A stretch of DNA of 64,000 bases from Heloderma charlesbogerti (lineage: Eukaryota; Chordata; Lepidosauria; Squamata; Helodermatidae). The notes under the pieces are model-generated. The model was given only the letters and a program-made list of their open reading frames with translations, made no database searches and was not told the DNA's origin. The position numbers and the translations under genes are program-made. Shown here one piece after another: positions 1-10,560 of this stretch. The stretch lies in NCBI GenBank assembly GCA_026122225.1, contig JANEZZ010001679.1, forward strand, positions 992,001 to 1,056,000, read 5' to 3'. Position 1 is the stretch's first letter, and each line of letters opens with the position of its first letter.

Positions 1-201
1 TTGTGTATTCATAAATATGTGCATTTGGGCAATTATCCCCCCCCCCAATGGTGATCATGGAGCTCAACGAGACCATTTGGGTGAGTTTGGATGGGTTGGT
101 GAACATGGACAGGACCTCTGCGAGCGCGACTTGGGGGTACGGGGTGGCGGTGGTGGTTCTCCTGGATTTCCAGATGGAATCATGCACCCGCACCATCCCT
201 A
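1..201. mobile_element. Right part of a GC-rich hAT-type MITE (group C)
   Basis: The stretch ends in gcaccatcccta, the terminal motif shared by the TAGGGATG-ended elements in this window. The interior (tcatggagctcaacgagacc, GC-rich, with a G-rich middle) resembles the copies at 39383-39820 and 46465-46956. The left end lies outside the window, so no TSD can be tested. Short frames here are incidental. Confidence 0.4.
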
Positions 202-955
202 ACATTAACTGTTTTATCAGTAGGCCAGGGCTTACTTAGCTGTTCACTCAAAGGAGCCCCCTCCTTTTTATATATTTATTAATCAAAACTCTAGCTTTAA
301 AGCATTGCTTTGCCTCAGCATTAGGAATGGAGTCCTGTGGTCTTGTGGTAGACTTGCACAGGTCCCAGCCCTGTCTTTCTGGAGCTGACCCAGCTGTCCA
401 GAGGGGCAGAGTAAAAAAACCCAAAAACACCTATTGAAGAGTCTCAGGGGCCAAGAAACTTTGGTGATAGTGAACTAGTTGCCTTGGCAATGCAGCGCCA
501 GATGGGGAATGGTGGTAATGTCCAAATCCCTCTGAAGCTGATCTTCATTGCTATGATGAATGGGATGCCTCTCTGGGGGTGGAGGGAGATAAGCCTGGAT
601 ATCCCATAGGAAGGAGTTGAGGAGCAGGGCAGATGCAGATTTTGCTGCCAATAAATGATGCAGCAGCCATCAGTTTAGGTGATTTGAAAAGTAGGGATGG
701 ATGGATTCACCTCCATCTGGTCCCTTTGGGCAATCACCAAGCCACTGTCACTGCCCACCTGCTCGAGCCGCACTGCGGAAGCTAAAGGACAGCTCAGGAG
801 CTGCCCGAGAAGCGCTGTGAGGCTGTCTGTCCCCTTACCGAGCTGCATTTGTGCACACAATTGTGGGTCTTGGTTACTTCCACCTAAAGTTGTGTCTATG
901 GCTGCCTTAAAGGGGCAATGACTCAAGATTACACGCATAAAGGGCCCTTGATGCC
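202..955. other. Non-coding stretch, no recognised feature
   Basis: Mixed-composition sequence without a long frame, splice-bounded exon or clear repeat boundary. The longest frames here have low complexity and no recognisable motif. Confidence 0.5.
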
Positions 956-1108
956 TACAATTTAAAAGGGGATTGGATAAACTCCTGGAAGAGAAGCTGT
1001 GTTGTCCCAGCCATAGGCTTCGAACTCTTAATATAGAGGTGCCAGGATAGTAATAAATCAGACTCAAAGGTTTACTTACAAGGAGTAATTTATTGGGTAA
1101 CTTACACC

Positions 1109-1693
1109 TAGGGATGTACAAAACCACTTACCTGTTTCGTAAGTGGCATCCGTGGGGGGGGGAGGTGCTCTGTCCCTCCCCCCGGAATCCTCCCCAGCTG
1201 GTTCCACTCTGTGGCAACTCCACGGAGCCGCTGGCCGGGTGCATCCGCAGCCGGACATCCGGCTGCAGCAGGTCTGCGGACGTGAATGGCAGCCGGCGTA
1301 GAGGCCGCCAATTGCATCCCTTTGCTGAGTCATAATAGGCTACATAAATATTTACGTAACCTATCACGGCAAAGAGCAGGGACGCAAATGGCATCTGCTA
1401 CGCCATTTGCTTCCCCGCTCTTTGCTGTGATAGGCCACATAAATATTTACGTAGCCTATCACGGCTCTGTGAAGGGATGCAAATGGTGGCTGGTGTAGCG
1501 GCCGCCATTTGCGGCCACACCCCAGCAGTGGCCATAGCGGCCGCCGCTGGAGCCGCAGCCAGGTAGGCTCCGTTCTGGGGGGCTTCCGCAGGGTGGTGGG
1601 GCAGGTTCTCCATTCCACCACAGATTCCAGGGAGCTGATTTCACTGGAATTCGGCCTCCCTGGGATCCGTGGTGGAATTCTCTGACATCCCCA
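1109..1693. mobile_element. Group A hAT-type non-autonomous element, 585 bp
   Basis: It starts tagggatgtac and ends gacatcccca. It is flanked by cttacacc (1101-1108) and cttacagc (1694-1701), a 7/8 match for an 8-bp hAT-type TSD. Inside are the palindromic module around gtaaatatttac (near 1345-1360 and again near 1440-1455) and GC-rich flanks. The start carries cacttacct, the complement of a splice-donor-like ggtaagtg. There is no transposase frame, so the element would need one in trans. Confidence 0.8.
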
Positions 1694-2094
1694 CTTACAG
1701 CACACAGGCGTACCCAATGGTTGGATCAGACAGCTTCTCTGAACCATGAGCCATGGGGTACAATGGGTTTTATACCATACATGTCAGCAATAAGGCAGCA
1801 CAACGCTAACAAGCACCCCTAGTGTTCATTCCCAGCATAGACTAGAAGTGTTTGGTTCTCAGGCACAGCCACCTGCAGCTCAGCATGCTTCACTTCTCAG
1901 GTACAGCCTGATAAGGCTTTCGACTCATTAGTAAGGGATGTGTTGAGAAGGCTGTTATCAGCCTTTTGACTCATCTGCACATGCTCAGAGGCTTACTAAC
2001 AAGGGAATTTCACCAATGATGAACTTAAGCAAGCATTATGGATCTCTAGGCCCCTCTAACACTACAAATGACTTGGCTATGCTCCTAGGGCCAA
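1694..2094. other. Non-coding stretch, no recognised feature
   Basis: Ordinary non-coding sequence between a hAT-type element and a LINE/SINE-like tail. No frame or repeat boundary could be supported. Confidence 0.4.
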
Positions 2095-2332
2095 TACAGA
2101 AACCTATCAAAGCCTACTAGTGCTGATGTCTCTGCTACCTCCAGTGTCAGAGGCACTATGCCTATATGTACCACTTACTGGGGAACATGTGTGGGCAGGT
2201 GCTGTTGCACTCATGACCTGCTTGCGGGTTTCCTGTGGGCAGCTGGCTGGCCACTGTGTGAACAGAATGCTGGACTAGATGGACCCTTGGTCTGATGCAG
2301 CATGGCTCTTCTTATGTTCCTATGTTCTTAAT
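2095..2332 (+). repeat. CR1/SINE-like interspersed tail
   Basis: The end reads gatggacccttggtctgatg followed by a repeated ttatgttc unit, a common right end of sauropsid interspersed repeats. A related copy sits at 8896-9060 (caggcatctggttggccac, then tttggtct and ggctcttctt). The exact family is not certain from reading alone. A short piece near 960-1010 (ggggattggataaactcctg) may belong to the same repeat type. Confidence 0.5.
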
Positions 2333-2642
2333 GGACTTTGGCCAAGGAAAACTCCCCCATGGCAGTCTGAGGATTCAGAGGGGGGGAAAGCACCAGGAGG
2401 CGGAGTCAAAAGGATGAAGATATCCCCTCCCCTAGTCTGCATCTGGAAAGAGCAGACAGGTATGAGAAATTAGTTTCAGTTTGGTTTTGACCAGGATCTA
2501 TGCAATTCACACCTCCTGTACCAAACACAGACTTGAATGCAATCTATAGTCAAAGTCTGTAGATTCCCAAGCTTGCAGTATGGTTGGCAGACCCAAGGAA
2601 AAGAGTTTGACAACGTTTGAAGCACGTGCATGAAGTGTCAGG

Positions 2643-2951
2643 GTGGACACTGAGCCCATAGAATCCCAGAGTAGTTCTGATTCGGAGGAAGAGCAGTCGC
2701 TCCTGGGAGAGGAGTGCAGCCCTTTTTCCCAGGGCCCGCAGCTGACAGAGATTCCTCCCACCAACATTCCTAGTTTAGAAAGCAATCCAGGGAGTGACCC
2801 AGCACTGATAGCAGACTGGTTGGATGTGCGGCGCAGACACAGAGAGCGGCGCCAAATGGAGAGCGCGGAAAGGAGGCGTAGCGCCCGGTTGGCGCTCAAA
2901 GAACGGTTGCGCCCAGAGGATTCAAGGGAAAAGGGGAGGGATTCTCCCTAG
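2643..2951 (+). CDS. Unrecognised 102-residue frame, possibly from a repeat
   Basis: The frame has an acidic, serine-rich start (SSSDSEEEQS) and a strongly basic C-terminal third (RRRHRERR, ERRRSARLALKERL). I do not recognise a domain. It has no splice context. It is followed by a TATA-like tttatattc near 2956 and an aataaagc signal near 3079, which fits the end of an LTR-type or other retroelement better than a host gene. It could also be a chance frame. Confidence 0.2.
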   Translation: MDTEPIESQSSSDSEEEQSLLGEECSPFSQGPQLTEIPPTNIPSLESNPGSDPALIADWLDVRRRHRERRQMESAERRRSARLALKERLRPEDSREKGRDSP

Positions 2952-3125
2952 TCTTTATATTCAGGGGTCTGCCAGTAATTGCCTTTCAAACGGGGACCAA
3001 CTGTTCCAACTTAGGGCATAGGGATGCTGCTGCTCAGATCTAGCTGCTACCTGTAGAGTTGTAAGTTGTAAAAGAAGAATAAAGCTTTGAAAAGAATCCC
3101 TTTGTTTGCATCTGGACTTGGATAC
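2952..3125 (+). other. Possible LTR-like or retroelement 3' region
   Basis: tttatattc and aataaagctttg lie about 120 bases apart, a spacing seen between promoter and polyadenylation signal in LTRs. No partner LTR, TSD, primer-binding site or pol frame is visible, so this is only a suggestion. Confidence 0.2.
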
Positions 3126-3194
3126 TGGATTAGACTGAGAGAGCCCTCCAAGGAGCCCTTGACATGAAGTACACGTGTGTTTCTGAAAAATCCA

Positions 3195-3411
3195 CAGAAG
3201 CATGTTTTAATCAATATGCAAAGAAGGTGCCCATTTAAAAAAATGCCCAAATATGATGCATGCGTTTGGGGAAATGCACATGAACATGCACATGAAAGTT
3301 CATGCAACAAGAAAAACAAAGCTCACAGTCTGAAACTGTCATGAGTCAGAATGAGCTTCAAGGCAGAATTCAGAGGACCTCAACGAGTTTCGCTGATTCA
3401 CACATCCCTAG
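3195..3411. mobile_element. Right part of an AT-rich hAT-type MITE (group D)
   Basis: It ends gattcacacatcccta. The interior contains alternating gcatg/cacatg-type steps like the copies at 17261-17632 and 39910-41223. The left boundary is unclear, so no TSD is claimed. Confidence 0.35.
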
Positions 3412-3454
3412 GAAAGAGGCTTAGAAAGGTGCGAGGAATGTCAATCCTCTCCAG

Positions 3455-3600
3455 TGGAGGCTGGTGGCTCCAGTGTCAGTGGGCCAGTGAATCTGCTCCA
3501 GGTTTCAGTAAGAACTCTAAAGGAGCTACCCAAGGTGCAGTTCCGACTGAAACCCAGAGTGAATTCACTACCCCACTGACATCAGAACCACCAGCCTCCA
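3455..3600. mobile_element. Short hairpin MITE with tggaggctggtgg ends
   Basis: tggaggctggtgg at 3455-3467 is exactly inverted as ccaccagcctcca at 3588-3600. The interior continues the inverted similarity (tttcag/ctgaaa, aactctaaaggagc). A longer relative lies at 19079-19291. Non-coding, probably a non-autonomous DNA transposon. Confidence 0.65.
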
Positions 3601-4850
3601 TGCAAAAGACCTTCACCCCATGAGTCATAAGGAACTGCCAATGCCAATGAAAACATGGCAGCACCCAAATAAAGCTGGGTCTTGTAACTGACAAGTGTTT
3701 CAAGTCAGATTTCCTTAACAGCAGAATATAAGAGTAGAGGACCCATAGTGGCACTCCAGTGATCATTCATCCCTTTCAGCAAAACCAGAACAGGAGAAAA
3801 GTGCTGTTTCTCTGTGTAGGGCAGCACCGTTTTCAGTTAGCAAGAGTATTCTGCATGTGTTATATAACCTTTCCTGACACAGAAAGAATGCCGCTTCCAT
3901 TCACAAAGCTTCCATTAACTCCAGGAGGTCGGCACATGGCTAATGTCAATCCCCTTTGGTCTTAGATTACCTTTTAAAAACTAATAAAGCCTAATTAAAA
4001 TTCAGCTAATGTAAATCAGTATACGGTATTCTAACACAATTGGGTTAATGCAAGGGAGAGTGGAGGGGAGCGCAAAGAGCATCGTTCAGAAGCCTCTCAG
4101 ATTAGCTGAGTTACTATTTCACTAAAAGCCTTTTTTAATGTGGCAGGGTATGACAAAAGCAAATAATTAGGTTTTCTTCATGTTTAAATTGGACTTTTCT
4201 CCTTAATGGCTGCTCAGACCTTGCTCGGGAGAGACACTGGAAGAACTGGCAGTGCAATTATATGGATTCACCACAGACAGAGTTTGGGTATCACTTGCTC
4301 CAGAGGAAATGATGTTCAAAAATCTGGCTGCCAGGGTTGCCACTATTGGTTTTTCTGAGCCAAATTCTGAAATTCAGTCCATGACATTACCAAGAGTGCA
4401 AAAGTATCTGTACTCCTCTTCCCACCCTGCTGTGCAGCCCTCAACCCTTGTCCATCCTGGAAGGCACTGTAGATGTCCTACCACCATCTTCCCTTTGTAG
4501 AAATTTGGTAGTGGTGACGAGGAAGTCTAGTTGGAAACATCTTTGAAGGCCACCCTTTCTCCAAGGTACCCGAGTCCTTACTGTGGATGTCACTCTTTCT
4601 GTGAACTACATCTCCTGGACATAATGAAATCAGAAACATGTAGTTTCCAGGAGGACACATCATATTCATCCTAAGGATTCCTTACCCTAGAAAACTATGT
4701 TTTCCAGGGTTTCTGATACCTGGGATGCTGCCATTGCCATGTTCAAGTTGTGAAGGAGGGAGGGGGAATGAGGTGCTTACTAGGTTTTCCACCTGAGCTG
4801 GAGGAGAACTCTTGGAGACATTGCACTTCAATTGCTAAGCAGATGAGCAT
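3601..4850. other. Non-coding stretch, possibly partly unique
   Basis: No repeat family recognised. The part from about 4080 to 4215 is AT-rich, non-repetitive and free of long frames, as conserved non-coding DNA often is, but I cannot test conservation. The 82-residue frame at 4252-4500 shows no recognisable motif. Confidence 0.35.
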
Positions 4851-5110
4851 ATTTATTGGTTTGTTTGTTTATTTGTTTATTTATTTTAAAGCATTATTAT
4901 CTGACTCTTCAGCCAAGGCTCCCAGAGTGGCTTCCAATGATCACAAATAAGACAGTCCCTGCCTGTAGGCTTACAATATAAGAGGCACAATACAAAAGGA
5001 AATGGGATTGGGTGGGAGGCAGAAAACAGCAAATTAAGGCACAAGGGTCTTAGTTGCAAAGTTCATCAGATCATCTTGAGCAGGACAAGTTCAAATATTC
5101 TGGACCAAGA
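4851..5110 (-). repeat. LINE 3'-UTR-like tail, minus orientation
   Basis: A run of ttattt units leads into cagccaaggctcccagagtg and gtccctgcctgtaggcttac. This is the layout of the oligo-T-headed tails seen again at 35045-35360, 35505-35830, 41560-41960 and 53766-54196. It is probably a truncated LINE end or SINE in reverse orientation. Confidence 0.4.
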
Positions 5111-5213
5111 AAAACTGCAGTAACATCATCCTTTTGCATGTGTACATTATAATGCATGTGCACATTGTGGTTCTCTGGCTGAAAGTCAAAGATGCTTAAG
5201 AGTCAAGCAAGTG

Positions 5214-5300
5214 TAGGGATGTGCGAACCCACCCTGGTCTGGGTTCTCCCAGCACCAGCCCAGCCCCTATGCCTGCCCAGCCCCTGCAAGCTTGCCAAGT
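5214..5300. mobile_element. Left end of a group C hAT-type element
   Basis: It begins tagggatgtgcgaaccc and runs into GC-rich ggttctccc-type sequence, as in the complete group C copies. The right end was not found. Confidence 0.3.
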
Positions 5301-5667
5301 ATTTTTGACTTTGAGCAGATACACATCAGACAGAAATTTGTGAGGTCCCCCCCCCACATGAGTGTCAATGCATTGCTGGAGGAGGGGGAGGAAGGAATCC
5401 TGTCAGAAAGAAGATGGCAACCCTTACAGAGGGATGTTGTTGTTGTTGGCAACATTCCCAAACAGCAGAACACACTGCCGCTAGGCACCCCCATTCCGTA
5501 TTGCGATTGGCTCTTTTAATTGGATCATAAAATACCCTGGGGTAAGGTTTTATGAAGAGTGTTGTGCAAATACCTCAAATAAATACAAATACATAAATAC
5601 AGGGGATTTGCCACACCAGTCCATATGCTATGGTTGGGAGGTGAGCTCCAGTATTAAAAAGCAATTC
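5301..5667. other. Non-coding stretch, no recognised feature
   Basis: Mixed sequence with a short C run near 5348. No repeat boundary or plausible exon was found. Confidence 0.35.
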
Positions 5668-5756
5668 ACTAAGGTTCCAATCCTATACACACTTACCCAG
5701 GAGTAAGTCCCATTGAACTCAATGGACTTACCTCTGAGTAGACATGCTGTAAGCAT
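5668..5756. mobile_element. Short MITE, aatcctata...gggagtaag type
   Basis: It contains ccaatcctatacacacttac, caggagtaagtcccattgaa and the near-inverse tcaatggacttacc, making a hairpin around cccattg/caatgg. Relatives lie at 7654-7745, 24885-24955 (partial), 38280-38362 and 59700-59795. Confidence 0.55.
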
Positions 5757-6009
5757 GTGTGTACCAGCCATGCACAAGTATAACGTAGCCTGTATGTGCC
5801 CATTAAAGAAGTCAATATGGGAGATCTGTCAGCTCTTGTGTCTTTGAGATGTTGTAATGTGTTTATGTGGCTGTGCATGTTTGGAGCACCTTGCCACAAG
5901 ATGAATGATTGGATAGACAGAGGGGGAAAAAAGAGGATTGGGCAAAGAAAGAATGGAAAACAAAGAGACCCTTGGGCAAATTGGTAGAATGTGTCATAGG
6001 TGTCTGCTT

Positions 6010-6420
6010 TAGGGATGTAGCAAATATTATATCCACTCCCAAAGCCAAAATTGCATGTTTGCTGTTGCAGAGAAATGTCCTGAACAGGAATGTGTGTGTG
6101 AATCAAGAAATCTCGAGTTGTCACAGTTCACCAATTTCTACCTCAAAGCTTGTTCCAACTTGTGTCCATCTCATATTGCAAAATTGTTTATTTCTGTTTG
6201 TACAAAAATTCATGCATATTTTCATGTGACTTTTCTCAAACATATGCATCAATTGTTTGCATTTGGAAATGTACACATTCTTGTCCCATTGATTAAAGTG
6301 TGCTGTGCACATTTTCCAAATGTACACTTTTTCAGTGCACATTTATAAATCTATGCCTCTTTCAAACACATTTTTAAGGTGTGAAACACACTGCAAGCTC
6401 TAAAACATAAGGATTTTGAC
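6010..6420. mobile_element. Probable group D hAT-type element, right end unclear
   Basis: It begins tagggatgtagcaaatatt. The interior has the repeated tgcatattt/tgcacattt steps and the gtgtgaaacacactgcaagc motif that resembles the 17261-17632 copy (gaatcacattgcaagctc). No matching right terminus was found before the next element. Confidence 0.4.
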
Positions 6421-6486
6421 CAGATTACCTTTAGATTCACATTTTGGTCCTGGACATGCAACATGTCTGTGGATGAGCACACAGAC

Positions 6487-6870
6487 TAGGGATGTACGGC
6501 CTTGTAAAATCCACTCTGTCTGTGTATCACGGATTGTCAGGTGCCTTCTGTTCCTTCATCTGTGCACAGATGGAATTCATTATTTTCCTCATGCGGAAAA
6601 ATATGCAAATACTTATTTAAGTATTTATGTAAGTATTTGCATAATTTACCTTAGTATGTAACATTTAGCATATTGTCCCCCATTCCATTCAATGTTTCCT
6701 CAGCAGAAACCTGTGTATTTTCTACTATTTTGCAACAAATGTATATGGTTAAATTTTGGGAAAATTACTCCACGCAGCCTGAGGGGGTCTCTCGACAGCA
6801 GATTCCTCAGGTCAGATTCTCAGGAATCTGAGCTCATTTTAGTCTGTCTCAAATTTCTCCAGCATCCCTA
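6487..6870 (+). mobile_element. Group B hAT-type MITE, 384 bp
   Basis: It starts tagggatgtacgg, ends cagcatcccta, and is flanked on both sides by a perfect 8-bp TSD, acacagac (6479-6486 and 6871-6878). The interior is AT-rich with aagtatttatgtaagtattt, and is shared with 61480-61894 and, inverted, 55213-55735. No transposase is encoded. Confidence 0.85.
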
Positions 6871-6878
6871 ACACAGAC

Positions 6879-7653
6879 AGGTAGCCAGTCTCTTCCTGGA
6901 ATGGGAACATAGAACACGGATTATCCAAAGCATGTTCTCTTTCACTGAGCACTTGTCCCTCCCTAAGGGAACAATCTACAACTAAGAATACACAGGAACA
7001 ATGTCAGTCACCCACTGGAGAACTGCAAACGATAAACACCTGTCAATCACTTATCCATAGAAACTGTCCCAAATATGTGATTTCAGTTTGGGAAGGAGGA
7101 ACCGATCTATGGGGGAGAAATTCCATAGGTGCACATCTCTTGTCTCTGGTCTCTGTTCCTGGAGGTAGTAGTGGGGGATTTCATGGGAAGTGCTCTTTGG
7201 AAAAGAGAAATCAGTTAAAAGAACATCTAGAACCACCAAAGTATTTAAGAAATCAGGATTTGTTTCTGAAATCAATTGCTTTTCAACACTGCAGTGTAAA
7301 GCTATTTGGTCTGATTTCTCAGTGTACTGGTAATACTGAAGTTGATATCAAAATGGAGAAAAACAAGAAAGCAAAACCATGGGTTGTATCCAACAGTGAA
7401 TGGAATGGAAACCACTGGCAGACTGAATTCCCCTCCTGCCCAAAGTCCCCTGTATGCCTCCCCAATATGCTGTAGAGGGGTTGCAGATTTGGAGCAGATT
7501 TGGGAGGGGCTACAGTGGGAAAAGGGGAATGGAAATGATCAATGCATGAGCAGAAGTCCATCTGCAAAACATGGAGGTAGCCCCAAAACAACACATTAAA
7601 TGTGTTCAGAAAATGAATGCATGCTCTGAAAATATCTGAGCATGCTTAAGACT
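6879..7653. other. Non-coding stretch, no recognised feature
   Basis: Ordinary sequence. A 132-residue frame at 7077-7475 has no recognisable domain and no supporting context, so I do not call a gene. Confidence 0.4.
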
Positions 7654-7745
7654 GACTGGAATCCTATAACCATTTACCTGGGAGTAAGCCCCACTGAATT
7701 TCAGTGGGACTCATGTATGATGAGTAGAAATGTATAGAATTGCAG
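7654..7745. mobile_element. Short MITE, aatcctata...gggagtaag type
   Basis: ggaatcctataaccatttac, then cctgggagtaagccccactg and cagtgggactca, then tgtatagaattgcagtg. It folds as a hairpin about the cccactg/cagtggg pair and matches the copy at 5668-5756. Confidence 0.55.
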
Positions 7746-8895
7746 TGTTAAATGAGAAAATTTAACTCACAAGAGTAGCTGGTGATAGCCCAGCTCAAAA
7801 TGACAGAAAGTGGGTCACTCTTGGTACACCAGCACAGTTTGGCATAAATCAAGTTTTTAATGAAGGTGATAATTGTTTGTTTGTAAAATTAAGTGGCCTT
7901 TAACTCAATTGAATAGTTTGTTTGCAAAGCCTATGGGGAAAAATCAATATGTTGTATTTACGCTCTTCTCTTGAATCAGTGTTATGAGATAATGAACCTC
8001 ATTTCTACACAAGTGGCAACACATGTGCACAGAATGACCCCAATTGCACCATGTTCACAGTGTTTTCATACCACATGTTGTGTGTGTGTGTGTGGGGGGA
8101 CCCTAAATTAATTGTATTGCACCTTTGTAGCTATCTTCACTTTTATTTATGATGGGTGAATTCACCTTCATTGGAATCAAGACACACAAACCACTGTGCC
8201 TAAAAATCCTCATAATGCGAATGATTTGACTCATACAAAAGGCTATAGCTGGGTGAACATGTCAGCAGGAACAGTCCAAGACCTATTGAAAGGAATGCGA
8301 ATGTGATGCTTAGCAGAATGGAACTGGGAAAACACTATATGGTTGCATTTTGCTGCATTACACTGACTAAGCATTTTATTATTAACTTAGTTAGAACAGG
8401 GTTTTGTCCTGTTAGGTGCTGGGAAAAGCAAGGATCTCTGTGTTTTGCCTAATGTACACCATTTTTTTGCAAGCAACCTTCCTAATGCAATGCATTTTTA
8501 CTGTTATTTTTGAATGCATTTTTGGATTGGAAAACTCCATTGCAAAATTCAGAGAAGAGCATATTTGGAGAGATTACTGGGCTTTCATTCGCATGGTGGT
8601 GTGAAAGTGCGAACTAAGGTAAGTCTCCATCACCATGAGAACTGAACTGATTTCTTTCCCATCCCTAATTGTGAGGGCCTGCTATCACATCAGGCTGCAG
8701 AAAGCTTAGCAGAGTGAGCCCTGTATTCCAGGGACATCATCTTGGCTGCAGCACCAGCTGGCGTGAGCTTTCAGTCACCTGACCAGGGTGACCACTTATG
8801 CATTGCCAAAAGAGAAAACAAAAGGGGGCAGAGATTTGCATTAAAATGTGCATACACATCTGCTAATGAATATGTATAGATGCAAATGTGGGGAT
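7746..8895. other. Non-coding stretch with a short GT repeat
   Basis: Mostly unique-looking sequence. A short (GT)n run lies near 8080-8095. No supportable gene or element boundary. Confidence 0.4.
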
Positions 8896-9060
8896 CATTG
8901 CTATAGCTTCAATTGGAATAGCATACATTGGGGAACGTGAGCAGGAGGGTGCTATTCCATGCATGTCCAACTTGAGGGCTTCTCACAGGCATCTGGTTGG
9001 CCACTTCATAAACAGATAGGCCTTTGGTCTCATCTGGTAGGGCTCTTCTTGTGTCCTTGT
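8896..9060 (+). repeat. CR1/SINE-like interspersed tail
   Basis: Shares caggcatctggttggcc, tttggtct and agggctcttctt with the tail at 2095-2332. Diverged and truncated. Confidence 0.45.
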
Positions 9061-9483
9061 ATTATTATCCCACCATAGTGGGGAACATTGTGTCCCAAGT
9101 GACCTGTGTGTCTGCTCAGTTGGCTGTCCATACGCTAACTGTTGGTGGGCTGCTTCAGGTCCCTTGCTTTCCCCTCTTATGGTTCTCTGTCTTTAAACCA
9201 TACTTGGACTGGACTACCCTTCAAAGAGAGAGAGACATGTCATCTGACAGCCCCTCTAACAGAGGACTTTCCTCTTAAACTAGGACATACAACTGCTATA
9301 CAGCTGGCCCTAAAGGCCCTGTCCACCAGACCCTGTAAAGCCCTAGCAGCTTCAGAACTTGCTTCTCAATCTAAGCAGCACTGCCTAAGTTCTCTTTCTC
9401 TGGTTGCTGCCCTGGATCTTGACCCATTCCATTCCTGGTTTTGACTACATCCACCATGGCAATCCCATATCTTCTGCTGTGTT
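9061..9483. other. Non-coding stretch, no recognised feature
   Basis: No repeat ends or coding signals that I can support. The frames at 9024-9444 lack motifs. Confidence 0.35.
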
Positions 9484-9662
9484 TCCATTGAGTCAGACCA
9501 GCTGTCCATATAGCTCAGTCATGGTCTACACCAATTGGCAGTGGCTCTCCAAGGCTTCAGACAGGGTTTTTCCCAGACCTACATGGAGATTCCAGAGACT
9601 GAACCTGGGATGTTCTGCATGCAACCCAGGTTCCCTGCCGCTCAGCTACAGCCTCTCCCCTG
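9484..9662 (-). repeat. tRNA-headed SINE, minus strand
   Basis: Read on the minus strand it begins ggctgtagctgagcggcag, an A-box-like tRNA head, followed by a B-box-like ggttcagtctc near 9595-9610, then a body ending in gactgagctata and tggtctgactcaat. This is the layout of a Pol III SINE. Copies of the same type lie at 9855-10145 and 58705-58790. Confidence 0.65.
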
Positions 9663-9854
9663 TGGCTGTGCCTGGCCATGGGAGTGCAGTAAACCTGCCT
9701 TTCTGTTTTCACTACGCTAAGTGTATGCCTCTTGTTGCTGGAAAGGCTTCTCTGAGCCTCTGGGTTCCAGAAGGAGTGGGACAATCAGGTGACTTGCAGC
9801 TGTTCCTGTTTGATGAGTTTGCATATGGACTTCCTAAAGTGAGGAACGTGTTGA

Positions 9855-10145
9855 GTTAAATCAACCATTGGTCTGTCTAACTCAATATTGCCTACACCAG
9901 CCTTCCCCAACTTTGTCTTCTCCAGATGTGTTGGACTGCAAATCCCATGATGGCTGGAAATGATGTTAGTTGCAGTCCAAACCACCTAGAGAGAACCAGA
10001 TGGGAGAGGGTTGGTCTTCACTGACCAACAATGGCTCTTTGGGGTTTCATGCTGGAGTCTTTACCAGCCTCACCTGGAGATACCAGGGACTGAACCTGGG
10101 AATTTTTGTGTGCAAAGTGTTTGCTATACTACTGAGGCACAGCCC
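9855..10145 (-). repeat. tRNA-headed SINE, minus strand, split by a MITE
   Basis: The tail (ccattggtctgtctaactca) at 9860-9897 and the body plus tRNA-like head at 10014-10145 (tgaacctgggaat, B-box-like on the minus strand) are the two halves of one SINE. They are separated by the hairpin MITE at 9898-10013. The SINE is therefore older than the MITE insertion. Confidence 0.6.
9898..10013. mobile_element. Hairpin MITE, cagccttccccaac type
   Basis: It begins cagccttccccaac, contains tggactgcaaatcccatgat and ends in a decayed gagagggttg. It interrupts a SINE. The flanks gcctacac and gtcttcac match at 6/8 positions, as an old 8-bp TSD would. Relatives lie at 16586-16722, 29191-29340, 43183-43317 and 57766-57902. 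Confidence 0.6.
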
Positions 10146-10385
10146 TTCTCCAATGTGGTGAAGGGAGGAGGAGGTTCAAGAGTCCATAGCCAGGAGCTAC
10201 AGCCCTGCAAGAGGCAATACCTTGGTTAGGCCTATTGCAACCAATCCGACCAGTCACAACCACAACCAACCCAGCAGGGAACAGGGAAGTGTTAGCAGAA
10301 TAAGCTCATCTGCATGCTACTCACCCCATGACATCTCCTCCTAACCCCAGATATGTCCACTACACTTGAGTGGCTTTGCTGGAAC

Positions 10386-10560
10386 TAGGGATGGTGTGGA
10401 TGCCTGGTTGGGGCTCAAAGCCTGGTGAGAAATCACCAGCTCGGTTCCCCCAAACACTAGTCTGCAGCCCCCAGCACCTGCCTGGCCCGGCATGCTCCGA
10501 GCCGGGCAAACACACAGGCATCCACTCTCTTGTCGAGCACCATTTGCCACTCAAATGGCT
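10386..10560. mobile_element. Left end of a group C hAT-type element
   Basis: Begins tagggatggtgtggatgcc and continues GC-rich (ggttcccccaaaca) like 13989-14448 and 39383-39820. The right end is not identified. Confidence 0.35.

Noticed and set aside
2643..2951. Host gene with an SR-like basic tail
   Set aside because: The acidic start and basic end are suggestive, but there is no intron context, domain or second exon, so I kept it only as a low-confidence frame possibly from a retroelement.
5693..6124. 143-residue minus-strand frame
   Set aside because: It overlaps a MITE and a hAT terminus, with no motif, so it is a chance frame.
9585..9660. Functional tRNA gene on the minus strand
   Set aside because: A- and B-box-like text is present, but no cloverleaf with matched acceptor stem can be drawn. 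The SINE body follows directly.
9404..9859. 151-residue plus-strand frame
   Set aside because: It covers a minus-strand tRNA-headed SINE and spacer. No domain, and the SINE explains the text.
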